NCBI RefSeq assembly: GCF_000613185.1
Contig: NZ_CCBB010000003.1
Span: forward strand, 2,232,001 to 2,296,000
Length of the DNA stretch: 64,000 nt
Direction: 5' to 3'
Source of the DNA: Mycolicibacterium cosmeticum
GTDB lineage: Bacteria; Actinomycetota; Actinomycetes; Mycobacteriales; Mycobacteriaceae
The notes under the pieces were generated by a model. That model worked only from the letters and a program-made list of their open reading frames with translations, ran no database searches and was not told where the DNA came from. Every line of letters starts with the position of its first letter. Position 1 is the first letter of the stretch. This document shows positions 14,632 to 24,055 of the stretch, piece after piece. A program made the translations under genes and the position numbers.

Positions 14632-15329
14632 GCGGATCACTGCTGTTCACCACCGACGCGGTTCCGGTGGCCCTGTACCAGACGCTGCAGTTGGTGTTCA
14701 TCCCGTTCGTGTTCGTCATCGCGTTCGGCATCCCGCTGGGGGTGGTGCTGTACGCCACGGCGCCCGGCGGGCTGGCTCCGGTGCGTTGGCTCAACACCGT
14801 CCTGGGGGCCATCGTGAACGTCACCCGGTCGCTGCCGTTCCTGGTCCTGGTGATCGCGCTGTGGCCGTTGGGCCGGTTGCTGGTCGGCTCCAGCCTGGGC
14901 ACCGTCGCGGCGATGGTGCCGCTGACCATCGGCACCATTCCGTTCCTGGCCCGGCTGGTGGAGACCTCGCTGCGCGAGGTGGACGCCGGCAAGATCGACG
15001 CCGCCACGGTGGTCGGCGCCACCCGGTGGCAGATCATCACCAAAACGCTGCTGCCCGAGGCGATCAGCGGCATCATCTCGGCTTTGACCGTCACCGTCAT
15101 CGCATTGCTGGGCTTCTCGGCGCTGGCCGGCGTGATCGGCGGCGGCGGGCTGGGCGACCTGGCCATCCGCTACGGTGCACGGTCCTACGACGGCCCGGTG
15201 CTGTGGGCGACGGTGCTGCTGCTGATCGTGTTGGCGCAGATCTTCCAGGTGGTCGGCGACTATTTCGCGCGGCGCACCGACCACCGTGCCCCCAACTCCG
15301 CAACCGAACCACGAAAGGTAACCTCATGA
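14628..15329 (+). CDS. metI: Methionine ABC importer permease, MetI type
   Basis: This 233-residue membrane protein has about five hydrophobic segments and the MetI-family cytoplasmic loop AATVVGATRWQIITKTLLPEA, which docks on the ATPase. Near the N-terminus is ALYQTLQLVFIPF, and GFSALAGVIGGGGLGDLAIR closes the conserved core. The ATG at 14628 overlaps the metN stop, and the stop overlaps metQ (ATGA), so the three genes form a tightly coupled operon. Confidence 0.93.
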   Translation: MSGSLLFTTDAVPVALYQTLQLVFIPFVFVIAFGIPLGVVLYATAPGGLAPVRWLNTVLGAIVNVTRSLPFLVLVIALWPLGRLLVGSSLGTVAAMVPLTIGTIPFLARLVETSLREVDAGKIDAATVVGATRWQIITKTLLPEAISGIISALTVTVIALLGFSALAGVIGGGGLGDLAIRYGARSYDGPVLWATVLLLIVLAQIFQVVGDYFARRTDHRAPNSATEPRKVTS

Positions 15330-16159
15330 CCACCCCGGATGGACCACCGAAATCCCGTAAGCCGCTGTATCTCTCGCTCGGCGCCGTGGTGATCGTCGTG
15401 ATCGCCGTCGCCGCGTTCCTCACGCTGCGCGGCTCCGGTGACAAGCACAAGCTCACCGTCGCGGCCACCCAGGTGCCGCACGCCGAGATCTTGGAATTCA
15501 TCAAGAACGGCCCCGCCAAGGATGCCGGCCTGGATTTCGACATCCGGGTGTTCGACGACTACTCGCTGGGCAACCGCTGGCTGGCGGAAGGCGATATCGA
15601 CGCGAACTACTTCCAGCACAAACCCTATCTGGACGAGCAGGTCGCCGATTTCGGGTACAAGCTGCACGCCTTCCCCGGCGTGCACATCGAGCCGTACGCC
15701 GCGTTCTCGCAGAAGTTCACCTCCGCCGAACAGCTGCCCGACGGCGCCAGTATCAGCATCACCGATGACGGCTCCAACCAGGCCCGCGCGCTGAAACTGT
15801 TGGCTAGCAAGGGCTTGGTGACGCTGCCGGCCGGCGGACCGGTGAACGTGCACACCGTCGGCAACCCGAAGAACCTGCGGTTCGTGGAGGCTGCACCCGA
15901 CCTGCAGGCCAAGGCCGTCCCCGACGTGGATCTGGCGATCCTCAACGGCAACTACTTCCTGGATGCGGGCTACACCCTCAAGGACGCGCTGATCGTCGAG
16001 TCGCTGCAGGACAATCCATACGCGAATTTCCTCGTCAGCCGGGCGGACAACGCGAACAACGCCGATATCGCCAAACTGGACGAGCTGCTGCACAGCGACA
16101 AGACCCGGGAGTTCATCAAGCAGCGCTGGCCCGGCGGGGACGTCTCACCGGCGTTCTGA
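15326..16159 (+). CDS. metQ: Methionine-binding protein, NlpA/MetQ family
   Basis: This is the substrate receptor of the importer, 277 residues long. After a short basic start there is one long hydrophobic helix (about residues 16-34, LSLGAVVIVVIAVAAFLTL), then the periplasmic-binding fold with LTVAATQVPHAEILEF, IDANYFQHKPYLD and LAILNGNYFLDAGY. There is no lipobox and I see no cysteine anywhere in the protein, so unlike most MetQ proteins it cannot be lipid-anchored and probably stays on its N-terminal helix. AAAGG precedes the start. The final 15 bases overlap the minus-strand monooxygenase. Confidence 0.9.
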   Translation: MTTPDGPPKSRKPLYLSLGAVVIVVIAVAAFLTLRGSGDKHKLTVAATQVPHAEILEFIKNGPAKDAGLDFDIRVFDDYSLGNRWLAEGDIDANYFQHKPYLDEQVADFGYKLHAFPGVHIEPYAAFSQKFTSAEQLPDGASISITDDGSNQARALKLLASKGLVTLPAGGPVNVHTVGNPKNLRFVEAAPDLQAKAVPDVDLAILNGNYFLDAGYTLKDALIVESLQDNPYANFLVSRADNANNADIAKLDELLHSDKTREFIKQRWPGGDVSPAF

Positions 16160-17629
16160 ACCGAATTCGTAATCGTCGAGCGGGAAGCGGCGGCTGCGCC
16201 AGTACGCCTCGGGGGTGCTGGCCGGCCGCAGCGGTACGTCACCGTTGCGGTCGAAGTAGTAGCTGTTGGCGGTCGAACAGCTGTCCTGCCAGAAGATCTG
16301 GCGGTGCCGCTTGCGCATCATCTCGGCGAAGTAGCGGTCGTTGGCCTCCCGCCGAACCTCGACCCGGGTCGCACCGGCACTGCGGGCCCGGCGCAAACAG
16401 CGCACGATGTGGTGGGTCTGGGTTTCGATCAACGCGAAGAACGACGAGCCCACATATCCGTACGGGCCGCACACGTTGAAGAAGTTCGGGAAGCCGGGCA
16501 CGCTGACGCCCTCATAGGCCTGCATCCGCTGCGTCGACCAGAACTCGGCCAGTGATTGTCCGCCGGAGCCGAGCACGGGGAAGGTGCCCGAGTCGACGTC
16601 CATCACCTTGAAACCCGTTGCCAGCACCAGGATGTCGGCGTCGTGGACGGCACCGTCGGTGGTCGCGACGCCGTGCGGCCGGATCTGCGCGATGGGTTCG
16701 GTGACCAGCGTGACGTTGTCCCGGCTGAACGTGGACAGGTACGTGTTGTGGAATGCCGGCCGTTTGCAGCCCACCGCGTACGTCGGGGTGAGCTTGTCGC
16801 GCAACACCGGATCGGGCACCTCGCTGCGCAGATACCGGCGGCCCAGCGCCTCGGCACCCTTGGACAACGGGAACACCCCGTGATATTGCGCCGACAGCGG
16901 GAAGGTCACCTCGACATAGGCCTGGCTGAGGGCGCGCTGCACCGCGCTGCCGCCGGGCAGGCGCATCGCCCAGCGGGCCGGTGCGGGCAACGGCACGTCG
17001 AACTTGGGGAAGCACCAGATCGGGGTGCGCTGGAAGACCGTGAGCTGCTGGACGAGCGGGGCGATTTCCGGGATCAGCTGGACCGCGGAGGCGCCGGTGC
17101 CGATGACGGCCACCCGCTTGCCGGTCAGGTCGACGCGGTGATCCCAGCGTGCGGTGTGCACGGTGGTGCCGGCGAAGTCGCCGACGCCGTCGATATCGGG
17201 CAGCTTGGGGACGTTGAGGACGCCTGCGGCGTTGATCAGGTGCCGGGCGGTGACTGGTCCCGTGGAGGTCTCGACGCGCCACACGTCCTCGGTGTCGTCG
17301 AACACCGCACCCGTCACCTCGGTGCCGTAGCGGATCCTCGGGCCGATCCCGTACTTCGCCACGCAATGGTCGGCGTACGCCTTGAGCTCGTGCCCGTGCG
17401 CATAGGTGCGGGACCAGTCGGGGCTCTGCTCGAAGGAGAACTGGTAGGAGAACGACGGAATGTCCACGGCGATACCGGGATAGGTGTTCCAGTACCAGGT
17501 GCCACCGGCCTGCTCACCCGCCTCCACGATCAGGTGGTCCGACAGGCCGGCCTGGTCGAGTTTGATGGCGGCGCCGATGCCGGAGAAGCCGGCACCGACG
17601 ATCAGGGTGTGCACATCCGGATCCGCCAT
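16145..17629 (-). CDS. Flavin-containing Baeyer-Villiger-type monooxygenase
   Basis: Such enzymes insert one oxygen next to a carbonyl, turning ketones into esters or lactones with FAD and NADPH. The 494-residue protein has an FAD Rossmann motif GAGFSGIG (12-19), the Baeyer-Villiger fingerprint FAGTTVHTARWD (152-163) and a second GTGAS nucleotide motif near 177. Several paralogues are normal in mycobacteria and I cannot name the substrate. It is the last gene of a minus-strand operon behind two esterases, which could hydrolyse its ester products. The gap to the upstream esterase is 9 bp. Confidence 0.9.
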   Translation of the reverse strand: MADPDVHTLIVGAGFSGIGAAIKLDQAGLSDHLIVEAGEQAGGTWYWNTYPGIAVDIPSFSYQFSFEQSPDWSRTYAHGHELKAYADHCVAKYGIGPRIRYGTEVTGAVFDDTEDVWRVETSTGPVTARHLINAAGVLNVPKLPDIDGVGDFAGTTVHTARWDHRVDLTGKRVAVIGTGASAVQLIPEIAPLVQQLTVFQRTPIWCFPKFDVPLPAPARWAMRLPGGSAVQRALSQAYVEVTFPLSAQYHGVFPLSKGAEALGRRYLRSEVPDPVLRDKLTPTYAVGCKRPAFHNTYLSTFSRDNVTLVTEPIAQIRPHGVATTDGAVHDADILVLATGFKVMDVDSGTFPVLGSGGQSLAEFWSTQRMQAYEGVSVPGFPNFFNVCGPYGYVGSSFFALIETQTHHIVRCLRRARSAGATRVEVRREANDRYFAEMMRKRHRQIFWQDSCSTANSYYFDRNGDVPLRPASTPEAYWRSRRFPLDDYEFGSERR

Positions 17630-17638
17630 GTCGTTCCC

Positions 17639-18595
17639 CTAGGGGTGCAGGGCCGCCCGTAACGCGGCCAGCCCGCGCTCGGTGGCCTCGGTCGCGGCGG
17701 GGGAGGCCAGTGCCAGGCTGACGTAACCGTGCACCATCGTGGGCTCGTTGCTGCGCTGCACCGGAACGCCCGCCGCGCTGAGCAATTCGGCGTACCGGCC
17801 GCCGTCGTCGCGCAGCGGGTCGTGCTCGGCGGTGCCGATGAACGCCGGCGGCAACCCCTGCAGCGACGCCGCGTTGGCCGGTGCCACATCGGTGGGCAGC
17901 GCGGCCGGGTCGTCGAGGTTCATCCCCGGCAGATACCACTCCAGGAAGGCCTCGACCACCTCGTCGTTGAGGATGTAGGCGTTCGGGTTCTCCAGGAACG
18001 ACGGGGCGGTGCGGTCACCGACGGCCACCGGATACCACAGCAGCTGGAACACCAGCGGCGGCCCGCCGGCGTCGCGGGCCCGCAACGCCATCACCGCCGA
18101 CAGGTTGCCGCCGGCCGAATCGCCGGCCACCGCGATCCGGGCCGGATCCCCGCCCAGCTCCGCGGCGTGCTCGCCGACCCAGCGCAGCGCCGCCCAGGCG
18201 TCCTCGACCCCGGCCGGGAACGGGTGCTCGGGCGCCAGCCGGTAGTCCACCGACACCACGATCGCCTCGGCGCCCACGGCGTGGGCACGGGCCACGTGGT
18301 CGTGGGTGTCCAGATCGCCGATCGCCCAGCCCCCGCCGTGGTAGAAGACCACCACGGGCAGATTGTCGTGCCGATCCACCGGCGGCCAGTAGATGCGCAC
18401 CGGGATGTCGGTGAGTTCGCCGTAGGAGACGGTGCGCTCCTCGATCCGCAACTGCGGCAGCATCTCGGCCGGCGGGCGCACCGCGCGCATCCGCTCCCTG
18501 GCCACCTCCACCCCTTCGGCCTTGGTGAACACCATGGGCACGGCGTCCAGCAGCGCCTTGAGGATCGGGTCGACGTCGGGTCGGGTGGTGGTCAT
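17639..18595 (-). CDS. Alpha/beta hydrolase, HSL family esterase (paralogue 1)
   Basis: This 318-residue carboxylesterase of the hormone-sensitive-lipase family has the oxyanion motif HGGG at residues 86-89 and the nucleophile Ser160 in [23 protein letters not shown] is the typical linking segment. A C-terminal MVHGY provides the catalytic histidine, and EHDPLRDDG lies near the acid. There is no signal peptide, so it is cytoplasmic. It is 3 bp downstream of a close paralogue and 9 bp upstream of the monooxygenase, so the three are co-transcribed. Confidence 0.92.
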   Translation of the reverse strand: MTTTRPDVDPILKALLDAVPMVFTKAEGVEVARERMRAVRPPAEMLPQLRIEERTVSYGELTDIPVRIYWPPVDRHDNLPVVVFYHGGGWAIGDLDTHDHVARAHAVGAEAIVVSVDYRLAPEHPFPAGVEDAWAALRWVGEHAAELGGDPARIAVAGDSAGGNLSAVMALRARDAGGPPLVFQLLWYPVAVGDRTAPSFLENPNAYILNDEVVEAFLEWYLPGMNLDDPAALPTDVAPANAASLQGLPPAFIGTAEHDPLRDDGGRYAELLSAAGVPVQRSNEPTMVHGYVSLALASPAATEATERGLAALRAALHP

Positions 18596-18598
18596 GCC

Positions 18599-19528
18599 TC
18601 AGGCTAGCGCGGCCCGCAGCGCGGCCAGCCCACGATCGACCGCCTCGGTCGCCACCGGCACCACGCCGTGGTAGCCGAGGTACCCGTGCACCAGGGTGGG
18701 GGCGTGATCCACCTGGACGGCTACCCCGGCCGCGGCCAACAGCTCGCCGTAGCGCACGCCGTCGTCGCGCAGCGGGTCGTACCCGGCCACGGCGATATAG
18801 GCCGGCGCCACGTCGGCCAGCGAGTCGGCGCGGGCCGGCACCAGCGTGGCCGGCGGGTTCTTCAGGTCGGCGTCGCCGGCGTACAGCAGGGAGAAGCCGC
18901 CGACGGCGCGGCGGCCGAGGATCGGGGCGTCGGCGTTCTCGGTGAACGACGCCAAGGTGGTGTCCCAGGTGGTGGCCGGGTACCACAGCAGCTGCAGGCG
19001 CGGTTGCAGGCCGGCGTCGCGGGCCAGCAGCGCCACCACCGCGGCCAGGTTTCCGCCGGCCGAATCACCGGCCAGCGCAAGGCGTTCCGGGTCGGCGCCG
19101 AGCTCGTCGGCATGCGCGGCGACCCATTGCGTCACCGCCCACACGTCGTCGACGGCGGCCGGGTAGGGATGCTCGGGGGCCAGCCGGTAGTCCACCGACA
19201 CCACGACCGCACCGGCCCCGACGGCGTGCTCGCGGGCGGTGCCGTCATAGGTGTCGAGATCGCCGACCACCCAGCCGCCGCCGTGGAAGAACAGGACGAC
19301 CGGCGGGCGCGACTCGGCGGTGTCGGGCCGGTACACCCGGACCGGGACACCGGCGATGGTGCGGTCCTCGGTGCGCAGGTCCTGGTGCACCGGGCGGCGG
19401 GGCAGCGCACGGAACCGCTCGCGGGCGGCTTCGGCACCACCCTCGGTGGTCAATTGGAACGGCACCGCTTCCAGTACCTTTTCCAGAATGGCGTCCAGGG
19501 CGGGTCTGTCGGTACCGGGTTCAGGCAT
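18599..19528 (-). CDS. Alpha/beta hydrolase, HSL family esterase (paralogue 2)
   Basis: A 309-residue paralogue of the next gene, with HGGG at 82-85, nucleophile Ser156 in GDSAGG and a C-terminal LVHGY. The conserved [17 protein letters not shown] segment is nearly identical to its neighbour, so the pair probably arose by tandem duplication. ATG at 19528 begins [15 protein letters not shown]. The frame is open far upstream, but that stretch is antisense to the next gene and looks non-coding. The start codon shares two bases with the divergent ATG at 19527 (CATG). Confidence 0.88.
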   Translation of the reverse strand: MPEPGTDRPALDAILEKVLEAVPFQLTTEGGAEAARERFRALPRRPVHQDLRTEDRTIAGVPVRVYRPDTAESRPPVVLFFHGGGWVVGDLDTYDGTAREHAVGAGAVVVSVDYRLAPEHPYPAAVDDVWAVTQWVAAHADELGADPERLALAGDSAGGNLAAVVALLARDAGLQPRLQLLWYPATTWDTTLASFTENADAPILGRRAVGGFSLLYAGDADLKNPPATLVPARADSLADVAPAYIAVAGYDPLRDDGVRYGELLAAAGVAVQVDHAPTLVHGYLGYHGVVPVATEAVDRGLAALRAALA

Positions 19529-20225
19529 GGCATCACCGTACGCAGCGCGCCCGACCCGGCTGCTGTGGGTGCTGGCGCTGCTGGCCGCCGCCGGATACGG
19601 CGTCTTCCTGATCACCGTGGCGCTGCGCGTGCCGGCCGGGGCCGAGCTGACCGGGCAGTTCGGCCTGCAGCCCGCCGTGAAGGCCGCCGCGGCGGTACTG
19701 CTGGCGGGCGCGGCGCTGTGGCACCCGGTCGGCCGGGAACGGCGCTGGCTGGTACCGGCGCTGATGTTCTCCGCGGCGGGTGACTTCCTGCTGGCGCTGC
19801 CCTGGTGGCCGCCGTCCTTCGTGCTCGGGCTGGGCGCCTTCCTGTTGGCGCACCTGTGCTTCCTGACCGCGCTGTACCCACTGGTCGGTCGCAGCACGCC
19901 GCGGCTGGCCGCCGCCGCGGTGGTGGTGGCCGCCTGCGTGGTGCTGCTGGTGTGGTTCTGGCCGGCGCTGCTGGAACAGGGCATGGCGGTTCCCGTGGTG
20001 GTCTACATCGGGGTGCTGGGTGCCATGGTCTGCGCGGCGCTGCTGGCGCGGCTGCCGACACCGTGGACGGCGTTGGGGGCGGTGTGTTTCGCGGTGTCCG
20101 ACGGGATGATCGGGATCAGCAAGTTCGTGTTGGGCAGCGAGCGGCTGGCCGTGCCGATCTGGTGGTTCTACGCCGCCTCGCTGCTGCTCATCACCGCGGG
20201 CTTCTTCTTCGGCCGACAGCGGTGA
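19527..20225 (+). CDS. YhhN/TMEM86-type integral membrane protein
   Basis: This 232-residue protein consists almost wholly of hydrophobic segments, about seven or eight membrane helices. It matches the YhhN family, whose animal member TMEM86B is a lysoplasmalogenase. Family landmarks are the acidic [15 protein letters not shown] and a second conserved acidic helix [13 protein letters not shown], which hold the presumed active-site aspartates. The ATG at 19527 overlaps the divergent esterase start. A GTG 14 codons in (TGG GTG CTG) is a fallback start. The stop overlaps priA (GTGA). Confidence 0.82.
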   Translation: MASPYAARPTRLLWVLALLAAAGYGVFLITVALRVPAGAELTGQFGLQPAVKAAAAVLLAGAALWHPVGRERRWLVPALMFSAAGDFLLALPWWPPSFVLGLGAFLLAHLCFLTALYPLVGRSTPRLAAAAVVVAACVVLLVWFWPALLEQGMAVPVVVYIGVLGAMVCAALLARLPTPWTALGAVCFAVSDGMIGISKFVLGSERLAVPIWWFYAASLLLITAGFFFGRQR

Positions 20226-22222
20226 CGGCGAGCCCCCAGCCCGCCGAGCACGAGCCGATCGCGCGGGTGCTCCCGATGCTGTCGGTCCCGCACCTGGACC
20301 GCGAGTTCGACTATCTGGTATCGGCCGACCAGTCCGACGACGCCCAGCCCGGCGTGCGGGTGCGGGTGCGTTTCCACGGCCGCCTGGTGGACGCCTTCGT
20401 CCTCGAAAGACGCTCGGACACCGACCATTCCGGCAAACTCGGCTGGCTGGACCGGGTGGTGTCGGCGGAACCGGTGCTGACCCAGGAGGTGCGCCGGCTG
20501 GTCGACGCGGTGGCCGCCCGCTACGCCGGCACCCGCGCCGACGTGCTGCGACTGGCGGTGCCGCCCCGGCATGCCGCGGCCGAGAAACAGACGAGCCCCG
20601 ACCTGCCGCCGCTGGGCGAGCAGCCCGTCGATGCGTCGGGCTGGGCCGACTACGGTCGGGGGCCGCAATTCCTGGATGCCGTGCGGCAGGGCCGCGCCGC
20701 CCGCGCCGTGTGGCAGGCGCTGCCGGGGGAGCGGTGGCCGCAGCGGCTGGCCGAGGCGGCCGCCGTGGCGGTGCATTCCGGGCGAGGCGCCCTGCTGATC
20801 GTCCCGGACCAGCGCGACGTCGACGCACTGCATGCCGCCGCGTGTGAGCGCGTGGACGAGTCCAGGGTGGTGGCCCTGTCGGCGGGCCTGGGCCCGTCCC
20901 AACGGTACAAGCGCTGGCTGGCGGTGCTGCGCGGGCAGGCCCGGCTGGTGATCGGCACCCGCAGCGCGGTGTTCGCCCCGGTGGCCGACCTGGGACTGGT
21001 CGCCGTGTGGGACGACGGCGACGACTCCCTGGCCGAGCCGCGCGCCCCCTATCCGCACGCCCGCGAGGTCGCCATGTTGCGCGCGCACCAACTGCGCTGC
21101 GCGGCACTGCTGGGCGGGTACGCGCGCACCGCCGAGGCGCAGGCGTTGGTGCGCAGCCGCTGGGCACACGATCTGGTGGCCTCCCGCGCGGTGGTGCGGG
21201 CCCGGGCGCCGCGGGTGGCCGCGGTGGACGACAGCGCGTTCGACCAGGAGCGTGATCCGGCGGCCCGCACCGCCCGGGTGCCCTCGATGGCGTTGCGGGC
21301 CGCCCGCACGGCGCTGGCCGCCGGGCATCCCGTGTTGGTCCAGGTGCCGCGGCGCGGCTACATCCCGGCGCTGGCCTGCGCCCGCTGCCGCACCGTGGCC
21401 CGCTGCCGGCACTGCACCGGGCCACTGTCGTTGCCGGACCGCGACGCCCACGGTGCGGTGTGCCGATGGTGTGCCCGCACCGAGCTGTCGCTGCGATGCG
21501 TGAGTTGCGGGTCCGACGCGGTGCGGGCGGTGGTGGTCGGCGCCCGCCGCACCGCCGAGGAACTGGGCCGCGCCCTGCCCGGTGCGGTGGTCATCACCTC
21601 CGGTGGTGACAGCGTGCTCTCCGCGGTGCGGGCCGGGCCGGCCGTCGTCGTCGCCACCCCCGGCGCGGAGCCCACGGCGCCCGGTGGATACGGGGCCGCC
21701 TTGCTGCTGGACGGTTGGGCCCTGCTGGGCCGGCAGGACCTGCGCGCCGCCGAGGACACCTTGCGCCGGTGGATGGCGGCGACCGCACTGGTGCGCAGCC
21801 GCGCCGACGGGGGCATGGTGGCGGTCATCGCCGAGTCGGTGATCCCCACCGTGCAGGCACTGATCCGCTGGGACCCGTTGGGGCATGCCGAAGCGGAGCT
21901 GGACGCGCGTACCGAGGTCGGCCTGCCGCCGGCCGTGCACCTGGCCGTGCTGGACGGTGCCCCCGAAGCCGTCGCCGCCCTGGTGGACGCCGCGACGCTG
22001 CCGGCCGAGGCCGAACTGCTGGGACCGGTCGACCTGCCGCCCGGCGCGCGACGGCCGCCGGGGGTCGCGGTCGACAGTCCCATCAGCCGCATGCTGGTGC
22101 GGGTGCCGCGCAGCACCGGTCTGGAATTGGCGGCCGCGTTGCGCCGGGCGGTCAACGCGATGTCGGCCCGCCACGACCAGCAGCCGGTGCGGGTGCAGAT
22201 CGACCCGCTGCACATCGGTTAG
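20222..22222 (+). CDS. priA: Primosomal protein N' (PriA), actinobacterial form without helicase motifs
   Basis: PriA helps reload the replisome at stalled forks. The 666-residue protein has the N-terminal DNA-binding domain ([19 protein letters not shown]) and a zinc region with paired cysteines, [13 protein letters not shown], then CRWC and CVSCGS. The ATPase motifs are degenerate. In place of the GxTGSGKT Walker A there is [14 protein letters not shown], and the DEEH box reads VWDDGDDS, so it should not be an ATP-driven helicase. Loss of these motifs is known for actinobacterial PriA. GTG at 20222 overlaps the YhhN stop. Confidence 0.92.
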   Translation: MTASPQPAEHEPIARVLPMLSVPHLDREFDYLVSADQSDDAQPGVRVRVRFHGRLVDAFVLERRSDTDHSGKLGWLDRVVSAEPVLTQEVRRLVDAVAARYAGTRADVLRLAVPPRHAAAEKQTSPDLPPLGEQPVDASGWADYGRGPQFLDAVRQGRAARAVWQALPGERWPQRLAEAAAVAVHSGRGALLIVPDQRDVDALHAAACERVDESRVVALSAGLGPSQRYKRWLAVLRGQARLVIGTRSAVFAPVADLGLVAVWDDGDDSLAEPRAPYPHAREVAMLRAHQLRCAALLGGYARTAEAQALVRSRWAHDLVASRAVVRARAPRVAAVDDSAFDQERDPAARTARVPSMALRAARTALAAGHPVLVQVPRRGYIPALACARCRTVARCRHCTGPLSLPDRDAHGAVCRWCARTELSLRCVSCGSDAVRAVVVGARRTAEELGRALPGAVVITSGGDSVLSAVRAGPAVVVATPGAEPTAPGGYGAALLLDGWALLGRQDLRAAEDTLRRWMAATALVRSRADGGMVAVIAESVIPTVQALIRWDPLGHAEAELDARTEVGLPPAVHLAVLDGAPEAVAALVDAATLPAEAELLGPVDLPPGARRPPGVAVDSPISRMLVRVPRSTGLELAAALRRAVNAMSARHDQQPVRVQIDPLHIG

Positions 22223-22225
22223 TCG

Positions 22226-22516
22226 TCACCACCACACCGCGGCGGCGCAGCCGATGCCGAGCGCGGCGGTCACTGTCCCGGTCACGGGAATCACCCACCG
22301 CGCCGGCGCGACGGCGCCCCGCCCGCAGGTGAGCTCTGCGCGCCGAACCCGGTGTGCGGCACCGGCGGCCAGCAGGGCGATGACGGCGAGTCCGTGCGCC
22401 CACCCGGGCAGTTCGCGGGCGCGGAAGGCCAGCAGGACGGCCACCGCCAGGAATCCGAACACCGTTCTCTCCCAGCTGAGTTGCGTGCGCTCATGCTGCA
22501 GGCCGTCGGCTTTCAC
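22226..22516 (-). CDS. DUF202 small membrane protein (second of a pair)
   Basis: A 96-residue protein starting with GTG, VKADGLQHERTQLSWERTVF, the charged DUF202 signature (ERTxLSWERT), then three hydrophobic helices. It overlaps the stop of the other DUF202 gene as GTGA and is the last gene of the oxidoreductase operon, ending 3 bp past the convergent priA stop. DUF202 proteins (E. coli YidH/YidG) are inner-membrane proteins of unknown function, often encoded in pairs. Confidence 0.85.
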   Translation of the reverse strand: MKADGLQHERTQLSWERTVFGFLAVAVLLAFRARELPGWAHGLAVIALLAAGAAHRVRRAELTCGRGAVAPARWVIPVTGTVTAALGIGCAAAVWW

Positions 22517-22887
22517 CCCGCCAGCACCGCCAGGATCAACACCGCCGCGCCGATGATGAGCAGAAACCCGGTCAACATCGCCGGCAGGTGTGTCGCCGGC
22601 AGGTCGGCGTCGGCTCGCATGGCCTGCTGCACGCGCTGCCAGCGCCGCACCGACGCGGCCGCCACCGCGGCTCCCGCCGCGATCAACGCGGTGGCCAGGC
22701 CGCGGCGTCCCCACGAGACGGCGAACGGTCCGAGCAGTTGCGCGACGGCGACGCCGCCGGCGATCAGGGCGAGCGCCGTCCGGATCCAGGCCAGGAACGT
22801 GCGTTCGTTGGCCAGGGTGAACCGGTAGTCGGGTTCGGTGCCGCCGTCTGCCGACGGCCGCGCGGCGGGCATGGCGGGCACCGTCAT
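22513..22887 (-). CDS. DUF202 / YidH-type small membrane protein (first of a pair)
   Basis: A 124-residue protein with the DUF202 signature RFTLANERTFLAWIRTALAL after a short variable N-terminus, and three hydrophobic helices (about residues 35-55, 63-82 and 102-122). ATG at 22887 overlaps the TGA of the oxidoreductase gene (ATGA), and its stop overlaps the next DUF202 gene. Translation of the three is therefore probably coupled, which hints that the oxidoreductase works with the membrane pair. Function is unknown. Confidence 0.87.
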   Translation of the reverse strand: MTVPAMPAARPSADGGTEPDYRFTLANERTFLAWIRTALALIAGGVAVAQLLGPFAVSWGRRGLATALIAAGAAVAAASVRRWQRVQQAMRADADLPATHLPAMLTGFLLIIGAAVLILAVLAG

Positions 22888-23924
22888 GCGCCGTACCGCA
22901 ACCAGATGGGCAGACACTTGTCGAGCTGCTCCATGAACTTCTCCAGCCCGACGCGGTGCTCCCCGAATCCGGTGGGGTCGACCCGGTAACCCGGAAAGGC
23001 GATGCCGATCCCGAACAGGCCGGGGGCGATGATGCCGTTGGCGGGGTTGTGCCGCAGCGGCCCCCACTGGGGTGCCGCGACCCGCCGCGGCTCGAAACCC
23101 ACCGTGTAGATCACCTGATCGCATCGGCCCAGCAACTCGTCGAACCGCGGGTCGTCCACGAGGCACCGGTGCAGCCGCTCGGGCAACCGTCCGTCCAGGT
23201 TGTCCCTGGCCCATTGGGCGGCATGGCCTTTCAGGCCGGTGTCGTCGAACAACGTCCAGTCACCGAAGTCGACGGCGTAGCGCAGCGGATGCTGGTAGAA
23301 GTTGATGATCTTCGCCACCGGCCGGCTCAGCAGATTGGGCAGCACCAGCATGGTCGAATGCGACGAGCCGAACACGGCGACCGTCGCACCGTCGAGCGGT
23401 TCGGCCGCCAGCTTGCGCGCATCGACCGCGACGTCGAGCGGAATCTCGCGCAGACCCGGGTAATCCAGGCTGCGGGCCTCGGATCCGATGGCCAGCACCA
23501 CGTTGTCCGAGGTGAGTACCGACCGCTCGGTGTGCACGGCCCAGCTGCGCCGGGTCAGCTCCAACCGGGTGGCCGTGGTCTTGTGGGTGGCGACCCGCTC
23601 GGCGAGGCGGCCGGTGATCCATTGCAGTGGTTCGGCAACCGCTCCCAGCGAGCACGTCTGGCGTGGGTCGAGGCCGCGGATCGGGAAGTCCGGCGCCTCG
23701 CGGAACTCGAACGCCGCGGGTGTCTCCAGGAAATCCAGGAAGCCACTGACCCGGGTGTTGCTGGACACCACCGACCACCGGGTCCCGAAATCGCCGACGG
23801 CGAATTCCGGGTCCACCCAGGCGATCTCGTCGGGACGGATGCCGGAGTCGATCAGCCGACCGACTGTGGCTATGCCGGCCGGACCGGCTCCGATGATCGT
23901 CCACCGATAGTGCGTCGGATGCAT
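22884..23924 (-). CDS. FAD-dependent oxidoreductase (pyridine-nucleotide type)
   Basis: This 346-residue flavoprotein opens with the FAD motif IIGAGPAGIATVGRLID (GxGxxG at about residues 12-17). A second nucleotide motif VAVFGSSHSTM lies mid-protein, and a late TVGFEPRR/GIGIAFPGY segment fits flavin contact. No CxxC redox pair of the thioredoxin reductase kind is visible. GAAGGAG lies 9 nt before the ATG. It is first in an operon with two DUF202 genes, follows a LysR gene on the same strand, and has a copy of the putative LysR operator about 100 bp upstream. Substrate is unknown. Confidence 0.82.
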   Translation of the reverse strand: MHPTHYRWTIIGAGPAGIATVGRLIDSGIRPDEIAWVDPEFAVGDFGTRWSVVSSNTRVSGFLDFLETPAAFEFREAPDFPIRGLDPRQTCSLGAVAEPLQWITGRLAERVATHKTTATRLELTRRSWAVHTERSVLTSDNVVLAIGSEARSLDYPGLREIPLDVAVDARKLAAEPLDGATVAVFGSSHSTMLVLPNLLSRPVAKIINFYQHPLRYAVDFGDWTLFDDTGLKGHAAQWARDNLDGRLPERLHRCLVDDPRFDELLGRCDQVIYTVGFEPRRVAAPQWGPLRHNPANGIIAPGLFGIGIAFPGYRVDPTGFGEHRVGLEKFMEQLDKCLPIWLRYGA

Positions 23925-24020
23925 GGCTGCGGGCTCCTTCGGATGTCTGTGTCGTGGTGCCGATCAGCACCACACACTCATCGTCGGCCCGGCCGTCGCC
24001 CGGCGGTACGGACCACATCG

Positions 24021-24047
24021 TTGTGAGCTCACAAACTCCGGTTGTGG
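24021..24047. promoter_or_regulatory. Putative LysR operator, copy A (upstream of the oxidoreductase operon)
   Basis: Two overlapping dyads are seen. TTGTGAGCTCACAA (24021-24034) is a perfect 14-bp palindrome, and TCACAAACTCCGGTTGTGG (24029-24047) matches copy B at 15 of 19 positions, including both arms except the last base. It lies 97-123 bp before the oxidoreductase start and just after the lysR stop. The T-N11-A type interrupted dyad is the usual LysR recognition form. Confidence 0.6.
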
Positions 24048-24055
24048 GCCGGCGG

